DNA from: Blastobasis lacticolella
Lineage: Eukaryota > Arthropoda > Insecta > Lepidoptera > Blastobasidae
Assembly (NCBI GenBank): GCA_905147135.1
Contig: LR990055.1
Location: forward strand, 3,597,001-3,661,000
Length of the DNA: 64,000 nt
Direction of reading: 5' to 3'
The translations under genes were made by a program, and so were the position numbers. Below, piece after piece: positions 55,031 through 64,000 of this stretch. The notes under the pieces were generated by a model. That model saw nothing but the letters and a program-made list of their open reading frames with translations. It was not told the origin of the DNA and ran no database searches. Position 1 is the stretch's first letter. Every line of letters begins with the position of its first letter.

Positions 55031-56894
55031 GGCGGCATATTTTAACCCAAGAGAGGTTTTCGTTTGAGACTTATGAGATTTTGATATAAGACAGGCAATG
55101 GCAATAAGACTTTTTCTAAATATGAGAAAGTCACAAACACGCCTTCCACTACAACATAAAAGCTAATTTTTACAGCCAAAATACCCAACAACCCCAGACG
55201 TACGAGTATCACAAACCAAACTCTACTATTTCCCCTTTCTTCCGTTGCACAGATAGCAATACTGACACCCGATAACTGGCCGGGAAACGGACCGGATCCG
55301 CGGATCCGCGGACCCACTCCGCCCGGCCGGAGTGCGGTGACCCGTGACAGTGAAACCAGGCGCTGCAATTAGGGTTGCCAGGAATATGTAATACCTATTA
55401 TGTTCCCGTCGGTAAGGTTTCCAGGTATCTATGGGGAACCTTGGCTTTGACAGTGAAAGGGAACAAGCAACAAGGCAAGTGCACGGGCAGACCAACGTTT
55501 TGTGCGTGTCCTAAACCTCAACTATCGCTAAAGTGGAATTTTTCTTGTACTCGAGGATGTGGGATAAACTACACAGTCACAGTCTAATAGCATATGCCTA
55601 TTTGTTGCCAGAACAACGTGTTCCGGTGTTTTAAGAGTGAGCACTGAGCACGCATTAGTGTTGCTAAAAGTCCATGGGCTACAGTGAACACTTTCCATCC
55701 GCGTGTGATCCCACGCTACACAAACTTAGTACGCGACGAGATTTGAAATGTTTAACTACCTGATACAAAAAGTTACACTTCAGTCTAAAGTAGAACCGAG
55801 GCTCATTGGTTATCTTTTTCGTTATGGCAACCCTAGCCACAATGCACGTAGACCGGCCCGGTCACTGCGAAAGTGACCACCGCCTAATGACCGCTCGAGT
55901 TACCGCTGCAGATCTCATAAAGATGAGAGAATTGGCGACTACTGGCTTGACCCTTAGGAGGGTTATTAAAGAGACTGGGCAGCAGAAACGAACTGAGTAA
56001 GCCCTTATTTATACCATCTATGCTTGATTCAAACAATTTTCATGTGTAAGTGAAGGTTCTAGGTTCTATATTCGATCTAGAAGAGTCTAGGTTAGACGAA
56101 TTAGCCATAGAAAAGACTAAAAAATTAAGTTTCCTGTACTCGAAATACGAAAGTTTGGATAATTGTCGTGCGCATTCCATGAAATATCACATATAGAACT
56201 AGACTTATGGATCTTTTAATCCCGGGTCACGCCAATATAACCTCGTGAGGTAACTACTTAGGTACATACAATACTACTCGTATTATAAATATTAATAAAG
56301 ACGTAATTAATTTCCAATAGAAACGTCGCGTCGCCGTTTGAGTAATCTCATGATGAATTACTTTCTATGCAGTAATTATTTAGCAGGAAACATTAACGTA
56401 TAATTAATTAAAACACACTTAATGCAAGGGACACGTTAGTCGGATATGTCAATTAGCGTTGAACAATTAAAGACCCTTTCGAACCACTTGGAGACACAAC
56501 AAATGACTCACTCGATACTAGTAATTATTTAAATAACAATTTCATCGCAATTCGTTCGACAAAGTATTTTAGAAATTGCACCAGAAAACAAATAAATTGC
56601 TTTACGTGACTTGTCTCAGTTAAGTTCGATTTTCGCTACACAAAATGAAATCGAATGCTTCCGCATAGATAGATAGAGTTAACGAATATTACAGTCTATA
56701 TAAAACGTATTTTTCATTGTGCAATAAAAACTCAGTTTATCCATTTTTATCGGCAAATCTAAGTGCTTAGATATAAAAAATATCAGATACTAAAATAGAT
56801 ATAATGTGTTTCTGAATGCAAGATGACCATAAATGGAAAGAAGCGCGTTTTATCCCCGATAAAGAAAACGTAAGGCAGAGTGTTGAACGAAATA
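55031..56894. other. Gene-free DNA, nothing recognised
   Basis: Contains a palindromic GGATCCGCGGATCCGCGG stretch near 55293-55310 and a 64-codon frame at 55806-56000 with no recognisable relatives. Confidence 0.35.
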
Positions 56895-57440
56895 GGGGAG
56901 ACCGGGGATGGTTGGCTATAGGGGCAGGTAGACTAAGCAACAATAACTCGCCACCATCACGTGTTTTTCATTAACCAATCACGAGCCACGATGCCTCCCC
57001 GCGACCCGCGAACTTGTGCGAAGTGAGCCGCCGCAGTCGCGCGGCGTTCGTGAGTGACATCACACATTGTATTTTTGGGCTCGGTAAGTAATTTTTTTCG
57101 TTCGTACTTTTTTTGTTATTGTGCGTATGGATCTGTTAGAAACAATGTTGTTGTTATGCCAAATGTAAATATTATAGTTTTACTCTATATTACATAGTAT
57201 TGCTTCCATGTTAACGCCAGAGTTTGTATATGATACGCAGGTAAAATTCAAAATGGCGTCAGGGGTTGGTTGACAAATTTTGTTTGGGGTAGGTAGACTA
57301 ATTAGTCAACCAACCCCTTTAAAATAATTATAATATTTTATACTCATTTAAAGAATTGTGTGGGCTAATGTGCACCATCAATGTAAACACTATTATGGTT
57401 TTCTTTCGTATACTAAATTACAGTTGTATTTTTACAGAAA

Positions 57441-58094
57441 ATGAGGACGTACAAAAGAAAATCTGAAAGGGGTGATGTACAGTCGAGTTCATTAATATGT
57501 GAGCATTACCAAGGCTTCAAATATAAATGTACATGGAAGGGTACTTATATATCTGAGCAGATATACATATGTTTGATTGATGAATCTGCTCAGATATATA
57601 AGTACCCTTCCATGTACATTTATATTTCAAGCCTTGGCAATGCTCACATATTAATGAACTCAACTGTACCAAAAGATATCCTAGAAAGAGCTTGCCACGC
57701 AGTGATCTTCGATAATAATAGCATAAACGCCACATCAAAGAAATACCAAATTCCATACAAAACGTTGCATCGTTATGTAACCAGACTTAAACAAAAGCTA
57801 GAAAGTAATCCGAACCTCAGTAGAGCTGATTTGACCCTGGACACGGCGGGGTACATAAAAAATAGACAGATATTTAGCGATGACGAAGAAAATAAACTGG
57901 AAGCTTATTTGAAGACGGCTGCTGACATTTATTATGGATTAACACCGTATGAGACACGCAAGTTTGCATTCGAATACGCAAAAAAGAATAATAAAAGTAT
58001 GCCGGAGTCTTGGAATACAAAATTAATGGCTGGCGAAGATTGGCTTGGTAATTGTTTAAAAAGGTCATCCCTCATTATCAATAAGATCTATTGA
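57441..58094 (+). pseudogene. Truncated pogo-like transposase, DNA-binding part, with in-frame MITE
   Basis: 217-codon open frame. Residues 1-13 (MRTYKRKSERGDV) and from about 77 on (PKDILERACHAV, then SINATSKKYQIPYKTLHRYV) form the psq-type helix-turn-helix typical of pogo/Tigger transposases. GYIKNRQIFSDDEENKLEAY, IYYGLTPYETRKFAFEYA and MAGEDWLGNCLKR form the CENP-B-like second DNA-binding domain. Residues 14-76 come from the inserted MITE, whose 189 added bases are exactly 63 codons. The frame ends just after KRSSLIINK at a hairpin; the DDE domain is missing. A domesticated DNA-binding protein is conceivable but not supported by anything further. Confidence 0.75.
57480..57666. mobile_element. 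Palindromic Tc1/mariner-type MITE (187 bp) nested in the transposase
   Basis: The left arm CAGTCGAGTTCATTAATATG and the right arm (complement CAGTTGAGTTCATTAATATG) continue as nearly perfect inverted repeats of about 85 bp around a short centre near 57570. TA flanks both sides (57478-57479, 57667-57668). Confidence 0.85.
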
Positions 58095-58106
58095 TAATGA
58101 GGGATG
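58066..58106. repeat. Perfect 18-bp hairpin at the transposase break
   Basis: CATCCCTCATTATCAATA and its exact complement flank the loop AGATC. The left arm is the last coding stretch of the transposase (RSSLIIN), so the right arm looks like an inverted copy of it made when the rest was lost. Confidence 0.85.
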
Positions 58107-58839
58107 TTTATTACTTTAAACTTTATATAAGTTCTTTATTGACCAAAAATATATCTCAAATTTAAGTTTGTTTATAATTTAATAAAAAGTTTCTATTATG
58201 TAGTACATTTCAATGTTATATTTTATACTAATCCTCTTTATTTACACTAATTACTGCCTAGGTCAACCTACCCCATGCTTATGGTCAACCTACCCCGGAT
58301 ATGGGGTAGGTTGACCAAGCGTCAGGGGTTTAGAAAATCTACTAAATAAGTATTATAATGATAAATATATAGGTTATAGAGAAGTATTTTAGGTACCTGA
58401 ATAGTTCTTCTATCTGTATCAACTGTTGTTTTTGTTATTATAAGTTAAACATCAAAGATATACGAGCTTAAGTCAAAAGTTAGTCAACCATCCCCGGTCT
58501 CCCCTACTGTTATGGTAATTCTATATTTGGCTTTAAAATTCCTTGAAAATTGAGTGTTGTGCGCAGCGGAGTGAAAATATTGGGATTAGAACGTATAATA
58601 GAAAGCTAATACAGACTAACGATATCTTTTTAGCTATTTAGAACGAGTGGTCAAAACAAAAAGCCTCAATGACCAGGAAGTGTCTGGGCGCGGCGGCTTG
58701 CACAGCGCTCTGCCATCCGGTGCCGGAAAGGCACAAAGAATCATTTGTCTGATAAATGTGTTCTGGTGGACATAATATATCAAATACAGACTGTAGTGAA
58801 GTAGTAGTGCACTGCAGTGTATTCCCATTATAATCTGGA

Positions 58840-58960
58840 CGCCTTCAAGGCTAGAGCGAATATTCTGTTCCTAGACAGATGCTCCATCTTCGGCCGCATC
58901 GGCACTTACCACCAGGTGAGATGGCGGTCAATTACCTGGCTAGTCTGATAAGAAAAAAGT
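58840..58960 (+). repeat. LINE 3' end, same family as 10160-10870
   Basis: Encodes YNLDAFKAR, then 'CCACCAGGTGAGATGGCGGT' and an AAGAAAAAA end. Confidence 0.6.
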
Positions 58961-59542
58961 GTGACATTGTAACGATTATTTTTCTTCTTGTTGGCAATTT
59001 CCTTAGTAAACCTCGAATCGAATATCATGGAATATTCTACTGGTTTCATAGCATTATAGTATCAACTTCAATCGGGTCAACAAACACTTGTGAACGTAGC
59101 TACATATTTAAATGCGCAAGTTTGTGTTGGCGTTTATAAGCACGCAATTTAAGAGTAAAAGAGCCATTCGCTTCCAATACAATGTCGGAGGAAAGTGTAA
59201 ACGGGTAGCTGAAAACGGAAAAGTAATGACAAAATAAAAATGTAGTTAAAAGTGCCTGGCGCTTTTGACGCCGTTACCCGTGCAATTAAAGGACACGTAA
59301 TCATTAGGCATCATTAATGAACTCAGAATATTTTGTGACTATGTCGTGGCAATGGACATTTCACAACAAGTCAAACGCAAGCGCGACAAATTCCGATCTG
59401 ACAAAGTGATATAAATACCAGTAAAACTGGACAAAAAATACATAGGTATACATTCTTATATATTAGACGGGACTTACAGGCGATGTAACGAAAACAAACG
59501 GTAAAACAAATAGTTGTCTGTAGACGTCAAGAAAACAAATCG
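58961..59542. other. Gene-free DNA, nothing recognised
   Basis: No exon or bounded repeat seen. Confidence 0.4.
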
Positions 59543-59622
59543 AAAAGGTACGTCGCGTGTGAGTCCTGTCTAATATAATAATGTGTGTAAAGAACGCGAG
59601 TTTAGTTTGAAACAAATACATA
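59543..59622 (+). repeat. Dispersed repeat ('AAGAACGCGAGTTTAGTTTG' family), copy 2
   Basis: Matches 40535-40625 over about 75 bp. Confidence 0.45.
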
Positions 59623-59672
59623 TATGTTTTAGAGATACTGGCGTACAGACCAAAATTGATGAAAGGTGGCTT

Positions 59673-59857
59673 CATCATCACAGCCCATAACAGTCCACTG
59701 CAGGACTTCCGGCCTCTCCCACGAAAGGGGAGGTCATTGCCATAATCTCCACGCTTGGCAGGCGGGTTGGAGATCGCAGTGCAGTTGATGTAAATCTACC
59801 CAGAAAGATGCTGCTGCCCACCTTTCGGATTTGTCCCTTAGTCGCCTCTTACGACAC
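59673..59857 (-). mobile_element. RTE-like LINE tail with 28-bp target duplication
   Basis: A direct repeat starting ACAGACCAAAATTGATG lies at 59645-59672 and 59858-59885 (one mismatch in 28 bp). Between them is a minus-strand copy of the 'CTCCAACCCGCCTGCCAAG' family with its GATGATGA end at 59673. Confidence 0.75.
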
Positions 59858-60369
59858 ACAGACCAAAATTGATGGAAGGTGGCTTACCACTGATATAAGT
59901 ATCGGCTATAAACTATACAACTCTTATATGTTAGGCTTAAGATATTGAGGTCAGTGAGGACAAGCCTAGTAACGTGAACGTACATTTTCTTTAACTACGT
60001 CATCGTTAGCTTGTAACATATCGCATTGTTGGCTGTAAGCAGTTTTAACACAATAAAAACATTTGTATTTCTTTTCTACCACTAACCGTTGTAGTAATAT
60101 GTTTTAATAATAAAGGTTAACACGGAAAGGTACGAAATAAGGAAAACCATATTGGAACCGTTTGCTCTGTATGCTGGAGGTAAACAAAATGTATCCAGGA
60201 AAAGACTTAAGAATTCGCAAACTATCATCAAGAAAATGATGGACGTAGCAAAGCAACTGCGTGATAAAAAAAGCGACGATACATAAGACGAATACACGAA
60301 TTTGTAACATTATGTAAGGAAGGCAAATTAAACATGTAACACGGTTGACGGGTTATTTGCTGATTTATA

Positions 60370-60560
60370 TTATCATTTTCAGTTACAACAGTATCCGACT
60401 CACAATGCGAGAGGTACTAGGTTCAAATCCCATTGCCGCCATGCACCAATGACTCTTTTCTGAGTTATATACATTATTTAAATGCTAACCCATGCTCTTA
60501 CGGTGAAGGAAACTATCGTGATGAAATCTGCACATTCAGGCGAATAATAACTAGCATAAT
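60370..60560 (+). repeat. SINE family A, head and body
   Basis: 'GTATCCGACTCACAATGCGA', B-box GGTTCAAATCC, 'TTTTCTGAGTTATATAC' and 'TGATGAAATCTGCACATTCA'; the distal end is missing. Confidence 0.5.
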
Positions 60561-60580
60561 AGGCAATCCATGATAACTGA

Positions 60581-60910
60581 AAATCGGAAAATCAGGATAA
60601 AATATTAAATAAAGCCGCAACAAATCCGTTAAATGAACCCCAGCCCAATGCTAGCAAAGCTAGAGAAGAGTACTACAAGATAATTAGGAGGAAGCAACGA
60701 GCTATGGCTCCAAACAAGGAGCGCAAAGCCCATTGGGATTCTCACCACGTAATGGATGACTTGTCTAACGGTGCTATAAAGATTCTAAGTTTTCAGACTC
60801 GATGCACGGGTAACGTTAATATATTTCGCGGTCACGCTATAAATTGGGAAGAATTTTGTGGTTTTGGAGTCTTCTCTAAATCATGTAAGTACTTAATGGA
60901 TTGCCTTTAG
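60581..60910 (+). pseudogene. Unrecognised open frame, probably retroelement-derived
   Basis: 109 codons open (an ATG lies at 60704), protein-like in its first half: KAREEYYKIIRRKQRAM, then NKERKAHWDSHHVMDDLSNG. A decayed LINE C-terminus follows at 60960-61230, so this is likely part of the same or a neighbouring retroelement. Function not recognised. Confidence 0.3.
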
Positions 60911-60959
60911 TTTTCAAACAGATATACATCTTCTTTCGTCTTGATTTTTAAGCAACTTA

Positions 60960-61230
60960 AAATAGAAAATGCTCAGGGACTGTCTACAATTTGCTTGCAA
61001 CGTATAGTGTATTTTGGCCACACTGCATGGAGGGGCAGCGATAAACTGAAACGTCTGATGGTGACAAGAACAGTGGAGGGAAAAAAGACCTAGAGGCTGA
61101 AGTCCAAAGCTATACTCGAATCACATATCCGAAGAATTGAAAATACCGGTCAGCGCCGAAAATACACTAAGCTAAGGAACGCAGCCGAGGAATAGGTGAG
61201 GGTGACTAAGAAGAGAGGCTATATTACTAA
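60960..61230 (+). pseudogene. Decayed LINE reverse transcriptase C-terminus
   Basis: Broken frames read CLQRIVYFGHTAWRG and KLKRLMVTRTVEGKK, corresponding to the FGH...LMVTGKVEGKR region of many insect LINEs, followed by stops. Confidence 0.5.
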
Positions 61231-61769
61231 CTGTTATTGTAAAGTTATTTTAGTGTCATAACCTAAGGTTACAGCTCACCTTGTGGAAAGTGGTAACCGT
61301 CCCATTCATAGACAGGAATTTGTGATAACTTAGCTGACAAGCCTACCCTATTATACTCCAAAGCAGCATACCATTAAACAAAACTACTCGTATGACCATT
61401 TGTTTTATAGCCACACACGACGTATAGCTAGTATCTTTCCATGGATGCCTTCGAACATAGTAATTCCATTAAGGCAACGGAATCCGGTGACAAGCTGAGT
61501 ATAGCTCGGAGGAATTCGGAATAGCTCTATCCTGGAACTGTGATGGCTTGGCATTGTAAATAGTATTTACTACCACGTCTTCTTGTCGTTGTGAGATTAT
61601 GGAGAGAGCCAGGGGGGCGATTCTTGCGTTGTGACATCTCAAATTCGAAATTTTTTCTACTCAGAAAATTGTATGAAACCGTCACTAAAATTGATTTTCG
61701 TCAATATACGACTGTCGAAGATAGCTGAGAAAATATTGTTTAGCTGCAATAGACATTTCAATGTCATTA

Positions 61770-61960
61770 TTAATGGAGATATGCATTAGCGTATCTAGGG
61801 CTATTTTCCAGGGGGGGCCTGGCCCCTGAAGTGGCCGATGAAGCTGAGTCAATCGCCAATGTACAGCCTGTGAGCACCCCACCCTGGGGTGGGCACCAGA
61901 CCATTCTGGGGTGGGCACGGCCCACCCGGCCACCCCCCTTCCTACGCCTATGGAGATATG
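61770..61960. repeat. Dispersed G/C-run repeat
   Basis: 'GCGTATCTAGGGCTATTTTC' then GGGGGGGCC, two GGGGTGGGCAC words, and 'CCTACGCCTATGG' at the end. The ends are weakly inverted (GCGTA/TACGC); class uncertain. Confidence 0.3.
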
Positions 61961-62217
61961 TGTTTAGAAAAAATTTCGAATTCGAGATGTCACAGTCACA
62001 GAGAATTAGACCCCAGGTTGCAATTTGGATCAACCGACGTCTTTTTGTTACAACGAAATATTACAATGTTTAATATTCTATGGTTACTTTACTAACTTAG
62101 CTACACCGATAAAAAGTCAAAACAGCACTTATTAACCGCAGAACGCACAGTTCGTAACTCCGCGTACATAGGACTATACCGCACCCCTGTTATTTTTCTG
62201 GGACGTAACCCATATTT

Positions 62218-62470
62218 GACGACCTGAGTGGTTCAGTGGTCAACATCCAAGCCGGTCTGCCACGCAAGAGGTCCCGGGTTCGATTCCCGGCCGGGCAGAA
62301 ATTGAAATGATGAATTTTAATTTCTGTTACGGGTCTGGGTGTTCTATGAATAATAAGTATATATTTAAAAGTATATAAATAGTTTACCAGTTATCTAGCA
62401 CCCATAACACAAGCTTTGCTTACTTTGGGGCTAGATGGCGCTGTGTGAATTTGTCCAAGATTATTTATTT
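62218..62470 (+). repeat. tRNA-derived SINE family B, full length
   Basis: A-box TGGTTCAGTGG near 62229, B-box GGTTCGATTCC near 62278, body 'GTTACGGGTCTGGGTG', then 'CACCCATAACACAAGCTTTG', 'GATGGCGCTGTGTGAATTTG' and a (TTTA)n tail. About 250 bp. Best copy in the window. Confidence 0.75.
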
Positions 62471-63033
62471 ATTTTTATTCATATCAATTCGGAAGCATAT
62501 AGCTCCCTTTGTGAATAAATGTCGAACTCGGTTCAGTAGGTTCGGAGATTATCTGGTAAATCCAAACAAACTTCTCGTACAAACTTTAGCTTCTATCCAA
62601 ACAACGTTACTAATATTAAACAAATAAACTATAGCCGCCCATGGGGCCTCCGACATGGCTTACGATGTTTTAGGACTTCGGAAGTCCTAGCTCGAGATAA
62701 CCCCAAAACAAACACTGAACGAAAATTCACATGAGCGATATTATCTGGAATGTTCTGGAGGAAATGACCGAGATTTACTTATCGATGTGCTGTATTATTT
62801 TATGGTGAGATCACGTTCGTTACTAAGCGAGTAGTCATACGTCTAAGTTCGTATAATACCCTCATGACAATGACATCATGGCTTCAAGAGAGACCGCATA
62901 ATTGTATGGGCCATCATGAGGTTTTAATAACGTCCCGCATTAAAGGCGGAGGTGAATGAGTGATGACCATAATTATGACGTGCAAGTATGGAGTTTGTGA
63001 AGAAGAAACTAATGAAAAATGGGTTAAGCTTTT
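62471..63033. other. Gene-free DNA, nothing recognised
   Basis: No exon or bounded repeat seen. Confidence 0.4.
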
Positions 63034-63365
63034 TTTATATCACTAAGGTGACAAACAAGGTTACGGAGGTAAGCCTGCTTGATGGTAAGCAGTCACCGCA
63101 GCCTATGGACGTTCGCAATACCAGGGGCATCACCCACGCGTTGCCGACACCGTAAAAACCTTTTCACCCCTTTCTTGAAGAACTCCATGATATACTCTCC
63201 AGGTAGTTCATTCCCCAACCTTAGTGTGCGAGGGAGAAAGTTCCTTTGGAACAGCAAATTTCGCGACCAATTTTGCTTTAAGGTGCGAGGATGAACTCCC
63301 TGTCGGTGGCGAACGGTGCGATGATAGAATGTAGCTGTGGGCATCATGTCAAACAGTTCACCGGT
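63034..63365 (-). pseudogene. LINE reverse transcriptase C-terminus and 3' tail
   Basis: The minus strand encodes GELFDMMPTATFYHRT, NFLPRTLRLGNELPG and FFKKGVKRFL, then DAPGIANVHRLRW and the 'AAGCAGGC...TTACCATCA' tail. It is the same family as 42690-43568, without the insertion found there. Confidence 0.65.
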
Positions 63366-64000
63366 AACTAACATTAAAAGCGTAATAGTAGTTAACTGAC
63401 TTGATTGTTTGTTTAGCTACAGAAAACCAATCCGGCTCCTTGCTACACGTGATCTGCCTTGTGCATGACACCAAACAACCAAGTCCATCACTTCAAATCC
63501 TTCTTACAATACAAGTTCTTCCAAACATTATGGTAGCAAGTTACTGAAATAGCACGTTATTATGAGATTCACGTCAACTTTGCTTAAAATAGAACCTATA
63601 CAAGAGCAAATTTGTTGTAAAGCAAGGCACGTTTTCAAAATAAACCTCTTAAAGGATTTCGTTGTTTCATTTCGGAGAGCGTGTTTTAGAGTGTTTCTTT
63701 TTATTTTTTAGCTGACAGATGAGACCTTTGTTATGTATGAAGGACAGCATTCGAAAGGTCGCGTTAGACACGCAAGCTTCGAAAACGTAGACAACAATAA
63801 TGCAGCATTGCACAACTAACAATTTACTGGAAGGCAGCATCTTATCTCGTGAAGTAATTTCAATATGAATAACGATTTAGATACAATGTCTCGTTTGTGA
63901 CAAAATGGCAGTGAATACCTGAACATATTTTTTGTTCAGTTTTAGGTTAGGTATAAATAAAATGGAGCTTGTTTTATCGATATATTAGTCAGCGGTAGGT
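63366..64000. other. Gene-free DNA to the window end
   Basis: No exon matching the expected Clic first exon and no bounded repeat was seen. Confidence 0.4.

Larger units (their letters stand above)
56895..58504 (+). mobile_element. pogo-like (Tc1/mariner superfamily) DNA transposon, internally deleted
   Basis: The 24-bp terminal inverted repeats (GGGGAGACCGGGGATGGTTG and onward at 56895; complement ending at 58504) differ at one base. TA lies at both outer edges (56893-56894, 58505-58506), the Tc1/mariner target duplication. Inside are a 5' region with a likely intron (donor gtaagt at 57082, acceptor tttttacag at 57429-57437), a truncated transposase frame and subterminal copies of GGGGTAGGTTGACC-like motifs. 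The catalytic DDE domain is absent, so the element is non-autonomous. Confidence 0.82.

Noticed and set aside
55806..56000. 64-codon frame resembling a helix-turn-helix (TTGLTLRRVIKETG)
   Set aside because: The similarity is short and could be chance; no flanking support for a gene.

Overview
This is eukaryotic nuclear DNA, almost certainly from a moth or butterfly (Lepidoptera). The genes have introns with GT/AG borders and AATAAA poly(A) signals. The exons of a CLIC-family gene match the insect protein closely. The window is full of short dispersed LINE tails, tRNA-derived SINEs and MITEs of kinds common in Lepidoptera. There is no operon-like organisation, rRNA gene, CRISPR array or intact autonomous transposon.

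Layout. (1) 1-4.4 kb: a hAT-like MITE and a full-length tRNA-derived SINE, then a minus-strand gene for a secreted double-headed Kazal protease inhibitor with a 16-nt first coding exon and a repetitive Lys/Glu/Val tail. (2) 4.4-11.1 kb: gene-free repeat-rich DNA with several MITEs and LINE tails, including a LINE reverse-transcriptase C-terminus relic. (3) 11,092-21,345 and 21,596-31,888: a direct tandem duplication of about 10.3 kb, its copies separated by a 250-bp dispersed repeat. Each copy carries one single-domain Kazal inhibitor gene and one intronless Nudix hydrolase gene of the mitochondrial/peroxisomal CoA-diphosphatase type (NUDT8-like). All four reading frames are intact. (4) 31.9-33.5 kb: a small unrecognised minus-strand reading frame. 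(5) 33.5-46.4 kb and probably beyond: the minus-strand Clic (chloride intracellular channel) gene, six coding exons found; the first coding exon is not in the window or was not recognisable. (6) 46.4-64 kb: probably Clic intron 1 or upstream DNA, holding LINE and SINE fragments, a CpG-dense patch near 54.5-55.0 kb, and a 1.6-kb pogo-like DNA transposon with TA target-site duplications whose transposase frame has been entered, in frame, by a 187-bp palindromic MITE.

The most informative feature is the tandem duplication, because each copy serves as an empty-site control for the other. It reveals a piggyBac-like MITE (TTAA), a SINE with an 11-bp target duplication, LINE-tail insertions, expansion of a 22-bp minisatellite, and a 225-bp difference directly upstream of the Kazal TATA box. 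The two Kazal proteins differ at five residues, one being the normally conserved Asn that braces the inhibitory loop. The Nudix copy A has lost the poly(A) signal that copy B keeps. The three Kazal genes share an identical unusual structure (16-nt phase-1 first coding exon), so they form one local cluster of related inhibitors. I worked by eye: repeat borders are approximate unless target duplications are given, and superfamily labels for MITEs rest on ends and target sites only.
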